NCBI GenBank assembly: GCA_026636295.1
Contig: CP089457.1
Coordinates: 372,001 to 436,000, forward strand
Length of the DNA stretch: 64,000 nucleotides
Reading direction: 5' to 3'
From: Medakamo hakoo
Lineage: Eukaryota; Chlorophyta; Trebouxiophyceae; Coccomyxaceae
Below, piece by piece: positions 30,959 through 40,319 of this stretch. How positions within the stretch are numbered: position 1 is the first letter of the stretch; each line of letters starts with the position of its first letter. The notes beneath the pieces are model-generated. The model did not search any database and was not told the origin of the DNA. It saw only the letters and a program-made list of their open reading frames with translations. The position numbers were made by a program, and so were the translations under genes.

Positions 30959-32501
30959 ATGGCCGTCCGCCTGCTGCGGTCACCCTCCATCCATCGCTGC
31001 CACCGCTCCGCTGTCGCCATGGCGGCCGCGTCTCCTTCATCATCTCCGCCGCCGGGCTTCACCCCGCTCGGCCTCCCGCCCTCGGAACTGACCCTGGCCC
31101 ACACGCTGCCGACGGGCCAGGCTTTTCGGTGGCGGCGCGTGCCTGTCGGTGGCGCGGACGTGTTTGAGGGCGTCATTGGGCGCCGGGCGGTGAGTTTTGG
31201 TTGCGCATGGGCCCCCCCATTGGCTTGCGTTTTTGCGCCTTCCCGCTCGCTCGACCCGCTCCCAACCCACACTCCATCCCACCCCGCCTCCAGGTCCGCC
31301 TCGCCCAACGCCCCGGCCAGCCCGCGTCCTACCGCGTCCTCGCCCGCTGCCCCTCCGCCCCTCCCTCGGGAGACGCCGCCGCCATCTCGTCCTTTTTCAA
31401 CGCGCACGCCGCCACGCCCAGCCTGGCGTCCCTGCTGCAAACGTGGCACGACCCGGCCGACTGGGCGTTCGCGGCGGCCGCGGCCGCCGCCCCGGGCGCC
31501 CGCGTCCTGGACCAGGACCCGCTGGAAACGCTGCTGGCCTTCATCTGCTCGTCCAACAACTCCATTGGCCGCATCGCGGGCATGGTGTCGCACTTGGCGT
31601 CCGCGTACGGCGACGAGCTGCGAGTGGAGGAGGAGGCGACAAAACACGACGGCGAGCTGTGCGCCGCGCCCGCCTTCCCTCCTCCGGCCGGTCCCTTCCA
31701 CGCCTTTCCGTCCCTGGCCGCCCTCGCGTCCTCCGTCACGGAGGCCGACTTGCGCGCGGCCGGCTTCGGCTACCGGGCCAAGTACGTCGCCGGCACGGTC
31801 GCGGCGCTGGCCGCCAAAGACGGCGGCGGCGAAGCGTGGCTGGCGGGCCTGCGCGACCCGGCTGTCCCCGCGTCGCACGCTGTCGCGGCCTTGGAAACGC
31901 TGCCGGGCGTGGGGCCCAAAGTTGCGGCGTGTGTCGCCCTGTACGCCCTGCGCAAGCCGGGCGTCGTCCCCGTGGACACGCACGTGTGGAAGGCGAGTTG
32001 GCGTGTTTTTTCGTTTTTCTTCCGTCCATCCCATCTCCCGTCGCCTCCCTTTGTTCGTCGTCACGCCCACCCACCCACCCACCCCACCCACCCACCCACC
32101 CACAGGTCGCCCAAAAGCATTACACCAAACGCCTGTCGGCCAAAGCCCTGTCCCGCGACGTCATGGCGGCCGTCCAGGACGCGTTTGTGGCCCGTTTCGG
32201 CGAGCACGCGGGCTGGGCGCAGACGGTCCTGTTTGTGGCGGACCTGCCGGCGGTGGCCAAGGCTGCGGCCGCGGCGGCGGAGGGTGGGGAGAGCGCGTCG
32301 GAGAGCGAGAGCGAGAGTGAAGGCACGCCCGACCCGGCGGCTGCCGCGCGCGCGGCGCGGGCGGCAGCGCGCGCGAGCGTGGGCTGGGACGAGGCCGTGG
32401 AGTCGGCCAAGAAAAAGGCGAAGCGGGCCGGGTCGTCGCCCGAAGGAGAGGAGAGTGTGCGGGTGGCGACGCCGACGAAAGCGGAGGGCCGGCGGAAATG
32501 A
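30959..32501 (+). CDS. OGG1: 8-oxoguanine DNA glycosylase/lyase
   Basis: Three exons (30959..31189, 31294..31992, 32106..32501) give 441 residues. It excises 8-oxoguanine in base-excision repair. Landmarks: LTLAHTLPTGQAFRWRR, LLAFICSSNNSIGRI, the helix-hairpin-helix LETLPGVGPKVAACVALYAL with the catalytic Lys, VVPVDTHVW with the catalytic Asp, and VAQKHY after the last splice. The second intron begins GCGAGT rather than GT: only a GC-AG junction joins DTHVWK to VAQKHY in frame. The last 90 residues are an acidic/Ser-rich then Lys-rich tail that could carry nuclear targeting signals. The N-terminal RLLRSPSIHRCHRSA could be an organelle presequence, with a second ATG at residue 21. Confidence 0.92.
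32067..32103. repeat. CCCA repeat tract in OGG1 intron 2
   Basis: A near-perfect run of (CCCA)n leads straight into the CACAG acceptor of the GC-AG intron. It serves as an unusually regular pyrimidine-rich 3' splice-site tract. Confidence 0.9.
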
Positions 32502-32712
32502 AATATGAAGAAGTCTTTTTCATTGGCCAGTCCAACGAAAGCGCTCGGCCAATTTTCTGCCCGTGGCCTCTTCCCGCCCTGGCCGCAGTCGACCCTCTCT
32601 TCCCACACACATCACGTCCTCGTAGATACGAGAGACAGACCAGGGCGCGCCACTTCTAAACAGCGCGACACCTGAGCCGGAAGGGCGTCGCGTTTTTTCT
32701 TTTTTTGTTTCT

Positions 32713-34905
32713 ATGGCTGGCCGCGCAGGCCCGCACGCCCGGCCGGGCGTGGCGGCCACACGCCTTGCCCTGCTTTCCATGGCACTGGCAGCAGGGATAG
32801 CCGTCGCTGTCGCCAAGCCCGTGCCGGAAATCAACAGCGCGGTGAGTCGGAGGCGGGCGGGCGGGACGGCATGCGTCGCCGGCGGCGCGCGCGCGCGCGC
32901 CCCTTTGCGAACCCTCCCCGCAGGAGAAGAAACCTCACGCCTCACACACACTTGCACGCCCACACTCCCCGCCAGGTCATCATGACCTCCATGTCCGACT
33001 GGGGACCCCAGTCCACTCGCTGCACGGCCATGGTCGACCGGGCGGCGTCCATCAAACAAACGCGTGTGGCCTTTGTGCCGACGCTGTTCTTCGTCGACAA
33101 CACGGGCACAAACCACGACACGGGCCAGGCGCGCGTGTCGCACTGGTGCTACACCCGCGACAACGGCGGCTGGTGCCCGCCTGCTACGAGAGAACAGACA
33201 GCGGCTTTCAAAGCCGGCATGGCCAAGTGCTTCAAGCACGCCGTCGCACGGGGCCTCGACCTGTTCGTCGTGCCCCACGTCGACGATGGCACGGGCTCGG
33301 GTGAGTCTTTTTATTTGCTCAGGCGCCTCGTCCCTGTTTTTCAGTCACGAAGAAGCAAAAAAAAAAAAAAACCGACCAACCCTCCCCACTCACCACACAC
33401 ACCTAGGCCTCTGGCGCAACGGCTTGGTCTTTGATCCCTTGACGCCCTACTCCGGTCTCTCCTACGCCGACTTCATGCTGCACCCGTTGGCTGACGCGCT
33501 GCGTGAAGCCATGGGCCCGGCCACGCGTGTGTGGCTTGCGAACCAGGGAGAAATGGGCGCGACCGTCGTCTACCACCCGTCCAGCCACGCCGCCCTGCTG
33601 CGTTCGCTCAAGGCACGCATCGCTCAGGGCAAAGGAGCCGGCGCAGCCTCACGGGTGGCGACGGGCATCCTCACGAATGCGGACAAGCTGTGCGCGTGCA
33701 TCCGCCAAGACAGCTCCTGGGTGGACGGCAAACCGCCGCCGTCTTACTCCGCGCAGTTTGCCGCCGCCTGGCCGTCCCTGCAGCACGGATTTGACACGGC
33801 CGCCATTCGGTCGCTATTCGCGACTGCCGACTTTGTGGGCTTCTCCAATTACCCGTCCCTGCCGGGGCCGGCCGTCAAGCCGTCCGACTTTGAGAGCGGG
33901 ATCGCGTCCTTCGCCCTGGAACTGCGGCAGTTTGGCGTCGACCTGCGGTCGCTCATCGCCCGCCGCGGCACGGCCCTCTTCTTCTCGGAGGTGGGCGTGG
34001 GAGGCGGCGCGGACGCGTGGGGCGGGTCCCGCACGTCCGACCCGCGGGCGGCGGCGGCGGCGACGTTTTATGGCGTGACCCAGCCGTACCGCCCGGACGC
34101 CGACCCGTGGCACGCGGACGGTCCGTCCTCGCCCATGGCCGCCTTTCTGAAGTCGTTCTACTCCGCTTTGACGCAGTATGCGTCGTCCCGCGGGTCCTGC
34201 GCCGGGTGTCGGTGGGCCATCGACGGCGCGTTCCTGTGGAATTGCGGGTCGTGGGACGTGGAGGGCGTCCACCCGTCCAGCTGGGCGGGGGACGACCCGG
34301 CGAAAGCGGCGGAGCGGGCGGGGCCCGGACGGCCGTCGTCGTATAAAGACCCGGCGGTCGTGTCCATGATTGTGGCGCACAACCGGGCGGCGGTGACTGG
34401 GCGGGCCCCGGCGCGGCGGCGGCCGGAGGGTGAGGAAGGCGAAGGCCCCGCTGCGTTGCCCGCGCCCACGGCGCCCGTCTCTTCCCGCGCGGCCGTCTTT
34501 GCCGAGGCGGCCCGGCTGGCGGCGGCCATGATGGCGGACGGGGGTGGGGCCGAGACTGCGGAGGTGGTGGTGGATGGCGAGGGAGGTAACGCGACGGTCG
34601 CGTCCGACCTGCCGTCGTTTGCCGAGCCGGCCGCGCTGGTGGGCGCGGGAGTGGTGCTGGCCGACGCCCAGCACCGGGCTGCTGCCGCGAATGGGACCGC
34701 GCCAGCCGCCACGCCAGTGCCAGCCCCGCTGGACCTGGCGGCTGGCGCGGCTGACGGGCGGTTCGACAGCTTCCTCGCCCTCCAAGACACCATGCTGGCG
34801 GCCGTCGACGCGCTGTCGCTGCCGGGCGGCGGGTCGGGGTGGAGGACGGCGGCGGCGGTGGTGGAGGACTCCTCCTCCTCCACCGCCGACGACGGCGCCC
34901 ACTGA
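32713..34905 (+). CDS. Secreted clan GH-A-like glycoside hydrolase (putative)
   Basis: Three exons (32713..32841, 32976..33300, 33407..34905) give 650 residues. A signal peptide (TRLALLSMALAAGIAVAVA) starts it. The core of about 400 residues looks like a TIM-barrel glycosidase: FVPTLFFVDNTG, LDLFVVPHVDDG, VWLANQGEMGATVVYHP with a candidate acid/base Glu, DFVGFSNYPSLPGP, TALFFSEVGVGGG with a candidate nucleophile Glu, and AFLWNCGSWDVEG with the aromatic strand-8 pattern. Two Glu at strands 4 and 7 is the clan GH-A rule. I cannot name the family; a GH5/GH113-like enzyme is a guess. The C-terminal 200 residues are low-complexity. The intron 2 acceptor is CCTAG. Confidence 0.6.
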
Positions 34906-35072
34906 AATGAGCATGGGGTGGATGGGAGCGAGTGAGGGTCTGTTTCTTAGTCAGGGAGGGCGAGCGCGTGTGTGCGTGCGTGGGCTGTGTGATTCTTCAT
35001 TTCTTCATGATGGTCAGGCTTTTTCCACCCGCTCCTCCGCCTTCCTGCTACACTCCCTACCCCGCCGCCGCC

Positions 35073-36810
35073 TCACTGCGCGTCCACGAAGAAGTTCCGA
35101 AACCACCGCACGCCCGCCGGGCCCGCGTCCCGGCACAGCACGCCCGCCGCTTCGGCGGTGGCCAGGTGCGCGCCCGCGACGGGGAGGGGGACGCCCAGGG
35201 CCGCCGCCACGGACGACGGCGTCAACGCCGGGCCCAGGCCCGGGACGAATTCAGACGAGGGCAGCGTGGACGCCCCCGACGCGCCTGGCGCCGCCAGGTC
35301 GCGCAGCCGCGCACACACCGCGTCGTCCGTCTGTGACAGGGCTTCCACCGCCAACACCCCGGACGGGAAGGTGCGCAGGCGCAGCGGCGCTTTCACGGCT
35401 TCGAAGGCTTTGGCCGCGGCCAGCACGTCGCCAGGCGCGGCGAGCTCCGCTCCACGGGCGCGGTTGAACAAGCAGAACGCGTCGGGCAGGGGCAGGACGC
35501 CGCCCGCCGCGGTCACGTGCGGCACCAGGAAATCCGCCATCTGGCGCGCGAGCGCGGTCGTGTACAGGGACGGCGCCGTGTTTTCGCGCGTGACCAGGGA
35601 CGGCAAGCCCAAGGCCGCGAGGTCGGCCTCGAAGGCCTCCACGTCTTTTTTAGACGCGTCCTTTTGTTGACCGGCGGCCAAGGCGGACCGGACGCGGCCG
35701 GCCAGGCCGACCATGTCTGCCGCCGCAGCCATGAGCGCCCTCAAATCCCGGAACGCGCCGTCGACGGCCGCGCCTTCCGCTGCCGCGCGCGCGGCTTCGG
35801 CGCGTAAGAGGCCGCCGACGCCGGCCGCGGACGCGGACAGGCGGCCGGAGGTGGAGGGCGAGGGCGAGGCACGGACGGCGGCGGAGTGTCCTCCCCCACC
35901 AGACGGGCGCGCGAGCGCGGCTGCGGCCGCAGCGCGCTCCGCCTCGTCCACGGGCGCTTCCAACGAGGGGTCGCCCTCCCGCTCCAGCAACCAGAGCGCG
36001 GCGGCCTGGGTGTCTGCTCCAGGGCAGGCCAGCAAGGCGTGGGAAGCCGCGTTGGTGGAAAAGCCCAGGGCGACGAGCGCGGCGAGCGCTTCGTCCGAGA
36101 GCGGGTCGGATGGGGGCGCGGCCGCGGCGGCCGCCGCTTCCGCAACCCCCGTCCTCTCCCAGGCCCGCGCATGTAAAGAAGCCTGGACGGCACTGTCGAT
36201 GGTACCAGCCGCCCGGTGCGGGTCCACCACGATTTTAATCTCCCGGGTCGGCGTGTTTTTAGACGGGCGGGCGGGAGAGCCGTCGGGTGCCGTCGACACG
36301 TGCAGCCGCGCCTTGGCCGTCGACCACAGCCGCGTCGACCGGACTTCGGCACGTGCAACGCAGGACAAGGGGATGGAGGTGGACGCGCCTGCTGACGGCG
36401 CGGCGGCCGAGTCCACCCAGATGGCCCGGTGCGTCGTGACGATGAGCGTGCCGTCCTGGAATTTTTGGGAGAGAGGGATGGGGACCGGGTCGAGAGGGTT
36501 GGGCGCCGCCTAAAACGAATGCGTCCGCCTCTCTCTCTTTCTCTGACCAACGCACCTCCAGGCTCTCCACGTCCGGCCCGCCGCCCACGCAGCCGGAGCC
36601 GCCCACGAAGACCAGGTCGACCTGTGGGGTGCGTGTGTGTGGAGAGAGGGCGTTGGGCGATCGAAACAGAAAATGGCGGCCGCCCCACATCAAACAAAAC
36701 ACGCCGCACACCTGGTCTTGCAACAGCCGCTCCACCTCGTCCGGGAGGAGGACGGGCCGGCCGCTGTCTGTCAGGGCTAAAGGTGGGAGGGACAGCGGTG
36801 GCTGGGCCAT
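35073..36810 (-). CDS. VPS36: ESCRT-II subunit VPS36 with a UBA-like insert
   Basis: Three exons (36712..36810, 36556..36621, 35073..36455) give 515 residues. The N-terminal GLUE domain is visible as LLPDEVERLLQDQVDLVF, DGTLIVTTHRAIWVD and REIKIVVDP. A UBA-like helical bundle sits near 160-205 (SDEALAALVALGFSTNAA to AAALWLLEREGD). The winged-helix EAP30 region begins near 260 and ends with LPDAFCLFNRARGAEL, LLRLRTFPSG-like LRLRTFPSGVLAVEAL and GVRWFRNFFVDAQ. VPS36 recruits ubiquitinated cargo at endosomes via GLUE. The UBA-like element is in the place where yeast has NZF fingers or a linker, which is unusual. Confidence 0.87.
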
Positions 36811-36934
36811 CGTTTTGTTTCGGGGGAGGATGGCGAGTGTGAAGAGCGCGACCATCAACCTGCTCTCTCTCCCTCTCCATTTTTGTTACACCCAACGCCC
36901 CCAACGCTCTCTCTCTCTCTCTCCCTCTTTCGTC

Positions 36935-37721
36935 TCACGTCGCGGGCCCAGCAGCGGCAGCACCGCCGTCCGCTCCCGTGCCCTGGAACCGGGCGGCGCG
37001 GGCCGCGGCGCGTTCAGCCTCCTCGAAGGGATCGACGGGCACGGGCAAGCCAAAGCGGATGGCGCGGGCTTTGCGTTTCTCGAATTCCGCGCGGCGTTCT
37101 TCGGGGGTCAGGGTGGGGAGGGCGACGGCAGGGGGGGCGGCAGCAGCGGCGGGCGTGGCCTTGGCGGCAGGGCTGTGCGGTTGTGTGTGGCAGAGGGGTG
37201 GACGAGGGCGTGAGAGGTGTCCACCAGGCGGGATGGGACAGACGGGGGGGAGAGGTTGGCGCAAGATGCGAGGAAAAAAGACGGATTGCTGCGACACGCC
37301 CGCCCTCTCCCCACTCCAAAACGCACCGTGCCGCGGGCGCCGGCGCGGCCGGCTTCTCCGGGATGCCAAACCGGGCGGCCCGCGCGGCGCGCTTGGCGGC
37401 TTCCTCGTCGAGAGCGGGCGCGGCGGACGAAACTGGCGCGGCAGCAGGCGCGGCCGGCGCGGGCGCGGGAGCGGCCGGCGCGGGCGCCGCCGCCACGGGC
37501 GCGGCTGTGGCCGGCGCAGGTGCAGCGGCAGGCGGCGGAGCGGTCGGCGCAGGGGCGGCGGGCGGAGGCGCAGCGGGCGCCGCGGCCGCGGCGGGCGCGG
37601 GCGCGGCCGCGAGCGCGGCTTCGAGACGCTCGACCAGGACAGCCTTCAGCCCGGACGTGTCCAGGCCCCGGGCTTTCAGCTCTTCCTTGAGCTGGGCGAC
37701 GGTCAAGGACGATGGTTTCAT
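36935..37721 (-). CDS. THO1/SARNP-like SAP-domain mRNA export factor
   Basis: Exons 37327..37721 and 36935..37172 give 210 residues. The N-terminus is a SAP domain (LTVAQLKEELKARGLDTSGL, then KAVLVERLEAAL). After a long Ala/Pro stretch come two basic repeats of the Tho1/CIP29/MOS11 type: KRAARAARFGIPEK and KRKARAIRFGLPVP. These bind RNA and the DEAD-box export factor UAP56/Sub2 in the family. The region between is almost only Ala and Pro. It is nuclear by family. It lies head-to-tail with VPS36 and TMEM65-like, with about 115-125 bp between genes. Confidence 0.85.
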
Positions 37722-37835
37722 GGTTGCGGTGTCGTGCCTCGTGAAAACGGAAAAAGAAAAAATTCCGCAATGAGCGGTCGGCTGGGCCCGTTCCATCCTG
37801 CCTCTCTCCCCCATCAACCTCCGCCCGTCCCTCTC

Positions 37836-38702
37836 TCACATCCACCACAGCGGCACCATGCCCAGCAAGCACCCCAGGGTCACGCCACCCACCGAGCCCG
37901 CCACCCTCGCCGCCCGCACGCTCCACTTCCTCCGATCCACCGCAGACAGCACGGGAGGCGCACCCCAGCGTGTAGACCGCGCCCGCGCCTCAATCGCGTC
38001 GGCCAAGCCCAAACCGCACACGTCGGACACCAAATTGCCCAGCCCCGCTGCGGCCAGGGTGGACAGCCCGAGCGCCGCGCCGAAGTGGGCCTCGATTTCT
38101 TCGCCGGCCGTGATCATGACGAAGTTGTCGACAAAGCCAAAGCCGATGAAGGGCAAGCCAGCCGCGGCGGCGAGGGCGGCGAGCGTGCGTGGGGACAGCG
38201 GGGAAGGCGGCGGGCGGGCGGCGGCCGCCGCAGCCTCGTTCGCGGCTTCGTGCCGCCGCAGCGCGTCGGCCAGTTCTTCTTTATCCAAAGCACCGTACGG
38301 GCCACGCGTGTCGGCCGCCGTGAACAGAGCGTCCGAGTACAGGCGGGTGATGGGCAGGCGGGCGGCCAGCGCGGCGTCTCCATCCCCGCCACCACCGCCA
38401 GGCGGCGGGTGCGCTGGTGGGCAGGCCGGCCCGTTGTTTCCTGCCGCCCCTTCCGCGCTCGTCAGCGCTCGCAGCAAGACGCCCCTGTACGTCGGGCCCA
38501 ACGCGTCGACCAGGGCGTGCGAAGCGGCCAGTGGGCCGGCAGCCTCAAACTCGGAGCGGATGGCGGAGGCAAACGCGGTCGCGCGCCCGTCGGGCGCGGC
38601 CCACGTCGAAGTGGAGGCGGCGGCGGACGACGAGCAGGACACGCCCTCGCAGGCCCGGCGGCGCAGGGCAGCTGCCGCCCTGGCAAGCGTGGCAGCCCGC
38701 AT
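37836..38702 (-). CDS. TMEM65-like mitochondrial membrane protein
   Basis: A single exon of 288 residues. The N-terminus is Arg/Ala-rich like a mitochondrial presequence (MRAATLARAAAALRRRA). The conserved C-terminal membrane region is easy to recognise: FIGFGFVDNFVMITAGEEIE, then GLSTLAAAGLGNLVSDVCGL and GSVGGVTLGCLLGMVPLWWM, with the FGFxDN and GNLVSD motifs of TMEM65. Human TMEM65 is an inner-membrane protein linked to mitochondrial sodium/calcium exchange. The middle holds a Gly/Pro insert. It shares a 158-bp divergent promoter with OST3/6. Confidence 0.83.
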   Translation of the reverse strand: MRAATLARAAAALRRRACEGVSCSSSAAASTSTWAAPDGRATAFASAIRSEFEAAGPLAASHALVDALGPTYRGVLLRALTSAEGAAGNNGPACPPAHPPPGGGGGDGDAALAARLPITRLYSDALFTAADTRGPYGALDKEELADALRRHEAANEAAAAAARPPPSPLSPRTLAALAAAAGLPFIGFGFVDNFVMITAGEEIEAHFGAALGLSTLAAAGLGNLVSDVCGLGLADAIEARARSTRWGAPPVLSAVDRRKWSVRAARVAGSVGGVTLGCLLGMVPLWWM

Positions 38703-38860
38703 GATCGGCGGGCACGCGCTCCGTCAAAAAGAGGCGGAGAGGGGAAAAGAAGAGTGGAGCGTGCTTGAGCATTCGTTCACAAGCTCAACGCAGAGGGGAG
38801 GAAAAAACGAAAAGAGACGGAGCCGTTGCGAGTGTGGTCCACAGCCCATTACTCTCTACG

Positions 38861-40191
38861 ATGACGAGCCTGCTCGTCCTGACGCTGCTCGCCCTGGCCG
38901 CGGGCGCGTCCGCCGCGGCGGTCGCGCCGGAAGAGGTGCGTTTGCATGAAGAAGCAGGAAGGCATCAAAAAAACGCGCTCGGCGCGTCGAGGCCCGAGCG
39001 CGGCCGCACTCGGCCCAGTCTTCCTCTGCCGCCAATGTCAGGCGGGGGATCGACCGTCTTGCGACTTTGCGTGGCGCGACAGAACGCGGAGGCGTGCGGC
39101 GGACGAGGCGCACGGACGCGTTTTCTGTGCGCTCTCGATTTTTTCAAGCGCGCGCCCAACCTCTCTCACCCCCCGCCACCCTCCCATCCCCGCCGCGCCC
39201 GTCCACCCTCCAGGCCATCGCCAAGCTGACCGCCCTGCGCGCCGCCTCCCCCGACGGCGTCATCCCCTTTGACGAAGACCTGTTCAACACCTACGCCGCG
39301 TCGCCCGCCCCCCGCCCGTACACCCTCGCCTTTTTCCTCACGGCCCAGCACATGATGGACAAGCCCAAGCTCGGGCTGCGCGTCATGCGCAAGGAGTGGG
39401 GGCGCCTGGGCGCGGCGTTGGCCGAGGCCGAGACCGCCCGGCTGGAGGCTGGCAAGGGCGGCAAAAAAGCGCCGCCGCCCGTGTTTCTGGCCACGCTGGA
39501 ATTCACGGCCGCGCGCGACGTGTTCCAGCGCCTGGGCGCGACGTCCCTGCCCTGGGTTGTGGCCCTCCGCCCGGGCGTCGCCGCCCCGCCGGACGGCGGC
39601 CCCCTGAAACTGGAATCCGCGGACGTCATGCGCCACGAAGCGTACGGCGCCAAGCACTGGGCGGCGTCCGATTTCGCGACGTTTTTGAAAGACCGCGCGC
39701 CCGGCGCTGCGGCGTGGGTGCCGTCCCCGCCGCCGCCGCCGTCCCTGGCGGGCCCACTGACCGGCGTCGCCCTCTTGGCTCTCGCCCTGGCCGGCGCCCG
39801 CCCCGCCTGGCGCCTGTACAACTCCCCCCTGGCCGCCAACACGGGCCTCCAAGCCTTCGGCGCGCTCGCCGTCTGGTGGTTTGCCGTCTCGGGCGGCCTC
39901 TACAACATCATTCGCGGCATGCCGCTCGTCGCGCCCGGCCGCAACGGCCGCACGCGCATCTTCTTGGACCGGGGTGGGCAGCTGGGCGCGGAAGGGTTCA
40001 TCATGGGCACGCTCTACACGTCTGTCGGGCTCGCGGCCGCGGCTCTGACGCACGTGGTCCCTCGCGCGTCGCCCGCCCAGCGCCGCGTCGCCGGGTTTGG
40101 CGTGCTCGCGCTGATGTGGTTTGCGTACAGCCGCGTCGCGTCCATCCACGCCTGGAAGACGGGCGTGGCGTGGCAGACGTTCCTGCTGTGA
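38861..40191 (+). CDS. Oligosaccharyltransferase subunit OST3/OST6 (MagT1/TUSC3 family)
   Basis: Exons 38861..38935 and 39214..40191 give 350 residues. Signal peptide, then a thioredoxin-like luminal domain, then four spans (LTGVALLALALAGA; LQAFGALAVWWFAVSGGLYN; GFIMGTLYTSVGLAAAAL; VAGFGVLALMWFAYS). The family hallmarks SGxxYNxIRGMPL and the GFIMG span are present. The subunit belongs to the ER complex that N-glycosylates proteins. The usual CxxC of the thioredoxin domain is absent: the position after LAFFLTAQHM reads MDKPKLGLRV, and the domain has no cysteine at all, so the mixed-disulfide function is probably lost. Confidence 0.9.
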
Positions 40192-40319
40192 GGGCGTCCC
40201 TCCATTCCTCAGAAGGGAGGGGAGTGTGCGTGTTGTTGTCTTTTCCATCCGTTTTTTCTCAACCACACAAACCGTTCTGCCGTCGCCCCTCACTCCCTCT
40301 CTCTCTCTCTATCGACCCC

